Assembly: GCA_000233775.1 (NCBI GenBank) | Contig: CP003097.1 | Location: 1-31,872, forward strand | Source of the DNA: Thermovirga lienii DSM 17291 | GTDB taxonomy: Bacteria > Synergistota > Synergistia > Synergistales > Thermovirgaceae | Direction: 5' to 3' | DNA length: 31,872 nucleotides | Part shown: positions 31,830 through 31,872 of the stretch, piece by piece | How positions within the stretch are numbered: position 1 is the first letter of the stretch | Layout: each line of letters begins with the position of its first letter | Translations under genes and position numbers: made by a program | The notes under the pieces: model-generated | What the model was told of the DNA's origin: nothing | Seen by the model: only the letters and a program-made list of their open reading frames with translations | Databases searched by the model: none

Positions 31830-31859
31830 ATTATATCCTCTCCTGCTCAGTTGTGTCCA
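31830..31859 (-). promoter_or_regulatory. Promoter of the aor operon
   Basis: On the minus strand, TGGACA at 31859-31854 and a perfect TATAAT at 31835-31830 are separated by 18 bases. The transcript would start near 31823, leaving about 100 bases before the aor start codon, in which I see no recognised riboswitch. Confidence 0.6.
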
Positions 31860-31872
31860 TATAATTGTGTAA

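Overview
The window looks like the chromosome of an anaerobic, probably thermophilic, amino-acid-fermenting bacterium. My best guess is Synergistota, near Acetomicrobium/Anaerobaculum. The grounds are a tungsten-type aldehyde:ferredoxin oxidoreductase with its own maturase, a TtuA-type tRNA thiolase (typical of thermophiles), rubrerythrin, ornithine and glutamate-semialdehyde catabolism, a succinate-type CoA-transferase, and frequent TTG/GTG starts. The taxonomy is inference; no rRNA gene is present.

Layout. 1-1374: an IS256-family element whose left tip lies outside the window. 1553-3992 (+): an orphan CitT/DpiA-like response regulator and a 1-pyrroline-5-carboxylate dehydrogenase. 4125-8644 (+): a promoter, a cobalamin riboswitch with terminator, a half-size AspT/YidE-type permease and a succinyl-CoA:acetate CoA-transferase. 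The permease is split by a second, GC-richer IS256 element; removing it with one copy of its target duplication restores a 396-codon frame exactly. 8744-15535 (-): a tightly overlapping aromatic operon, aroF-tyrA-aroA-aroE-aroC-aroKB. It is preceded by a 54-residue leader peptide rich in Phe, Tyr and Trp, a matching antiterminator segment and a strong terminator, i.e. a transcription attenuator. 16035-17250 (+): a two-frame DDE insertion sequence. 17306-20812 (-): rubrerythrin, an exported metallo-beta-lactamase-fold hydrolase, a radical SAM protein with an in-frame stop near its apparent start, and TtuA. 20912-22257: a tnpB-only IS605-type element inserted near the 3' end of an already 5'-truncated HD-GYP gene. 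22753-25579 (-): an unrecognised exported protein and an exported TPR protein. 25896-27101 (-): ornithine aminotransferase. 27468-28520 (+): an AbrB-family membrane protein. 28522-31718 (-): an operon for aldehyde:ferredoxin oxidoreductase, a MoaD-like protein and a radical SAM/SPASM maturase.

How the genes fit together. RocD and PruA form the two steps from ornithine to glutamate, although they are unlinked here. The B12-controlled permease/CoA-transferase pair suggests succinyl-CoA being turned into exported succinate when B12, and hence methylmalonyl-CoA mutase, is short. The aromatic operon carries every step to chorismate except 3-dehydroquinase, plus prephenate dehydrogenase, and appears controlled by aromatic aminoacyl-tRNA supply through the leader peptide. 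The two most notable systems are that attenuator and the B12-switched operon broken by a transposon.
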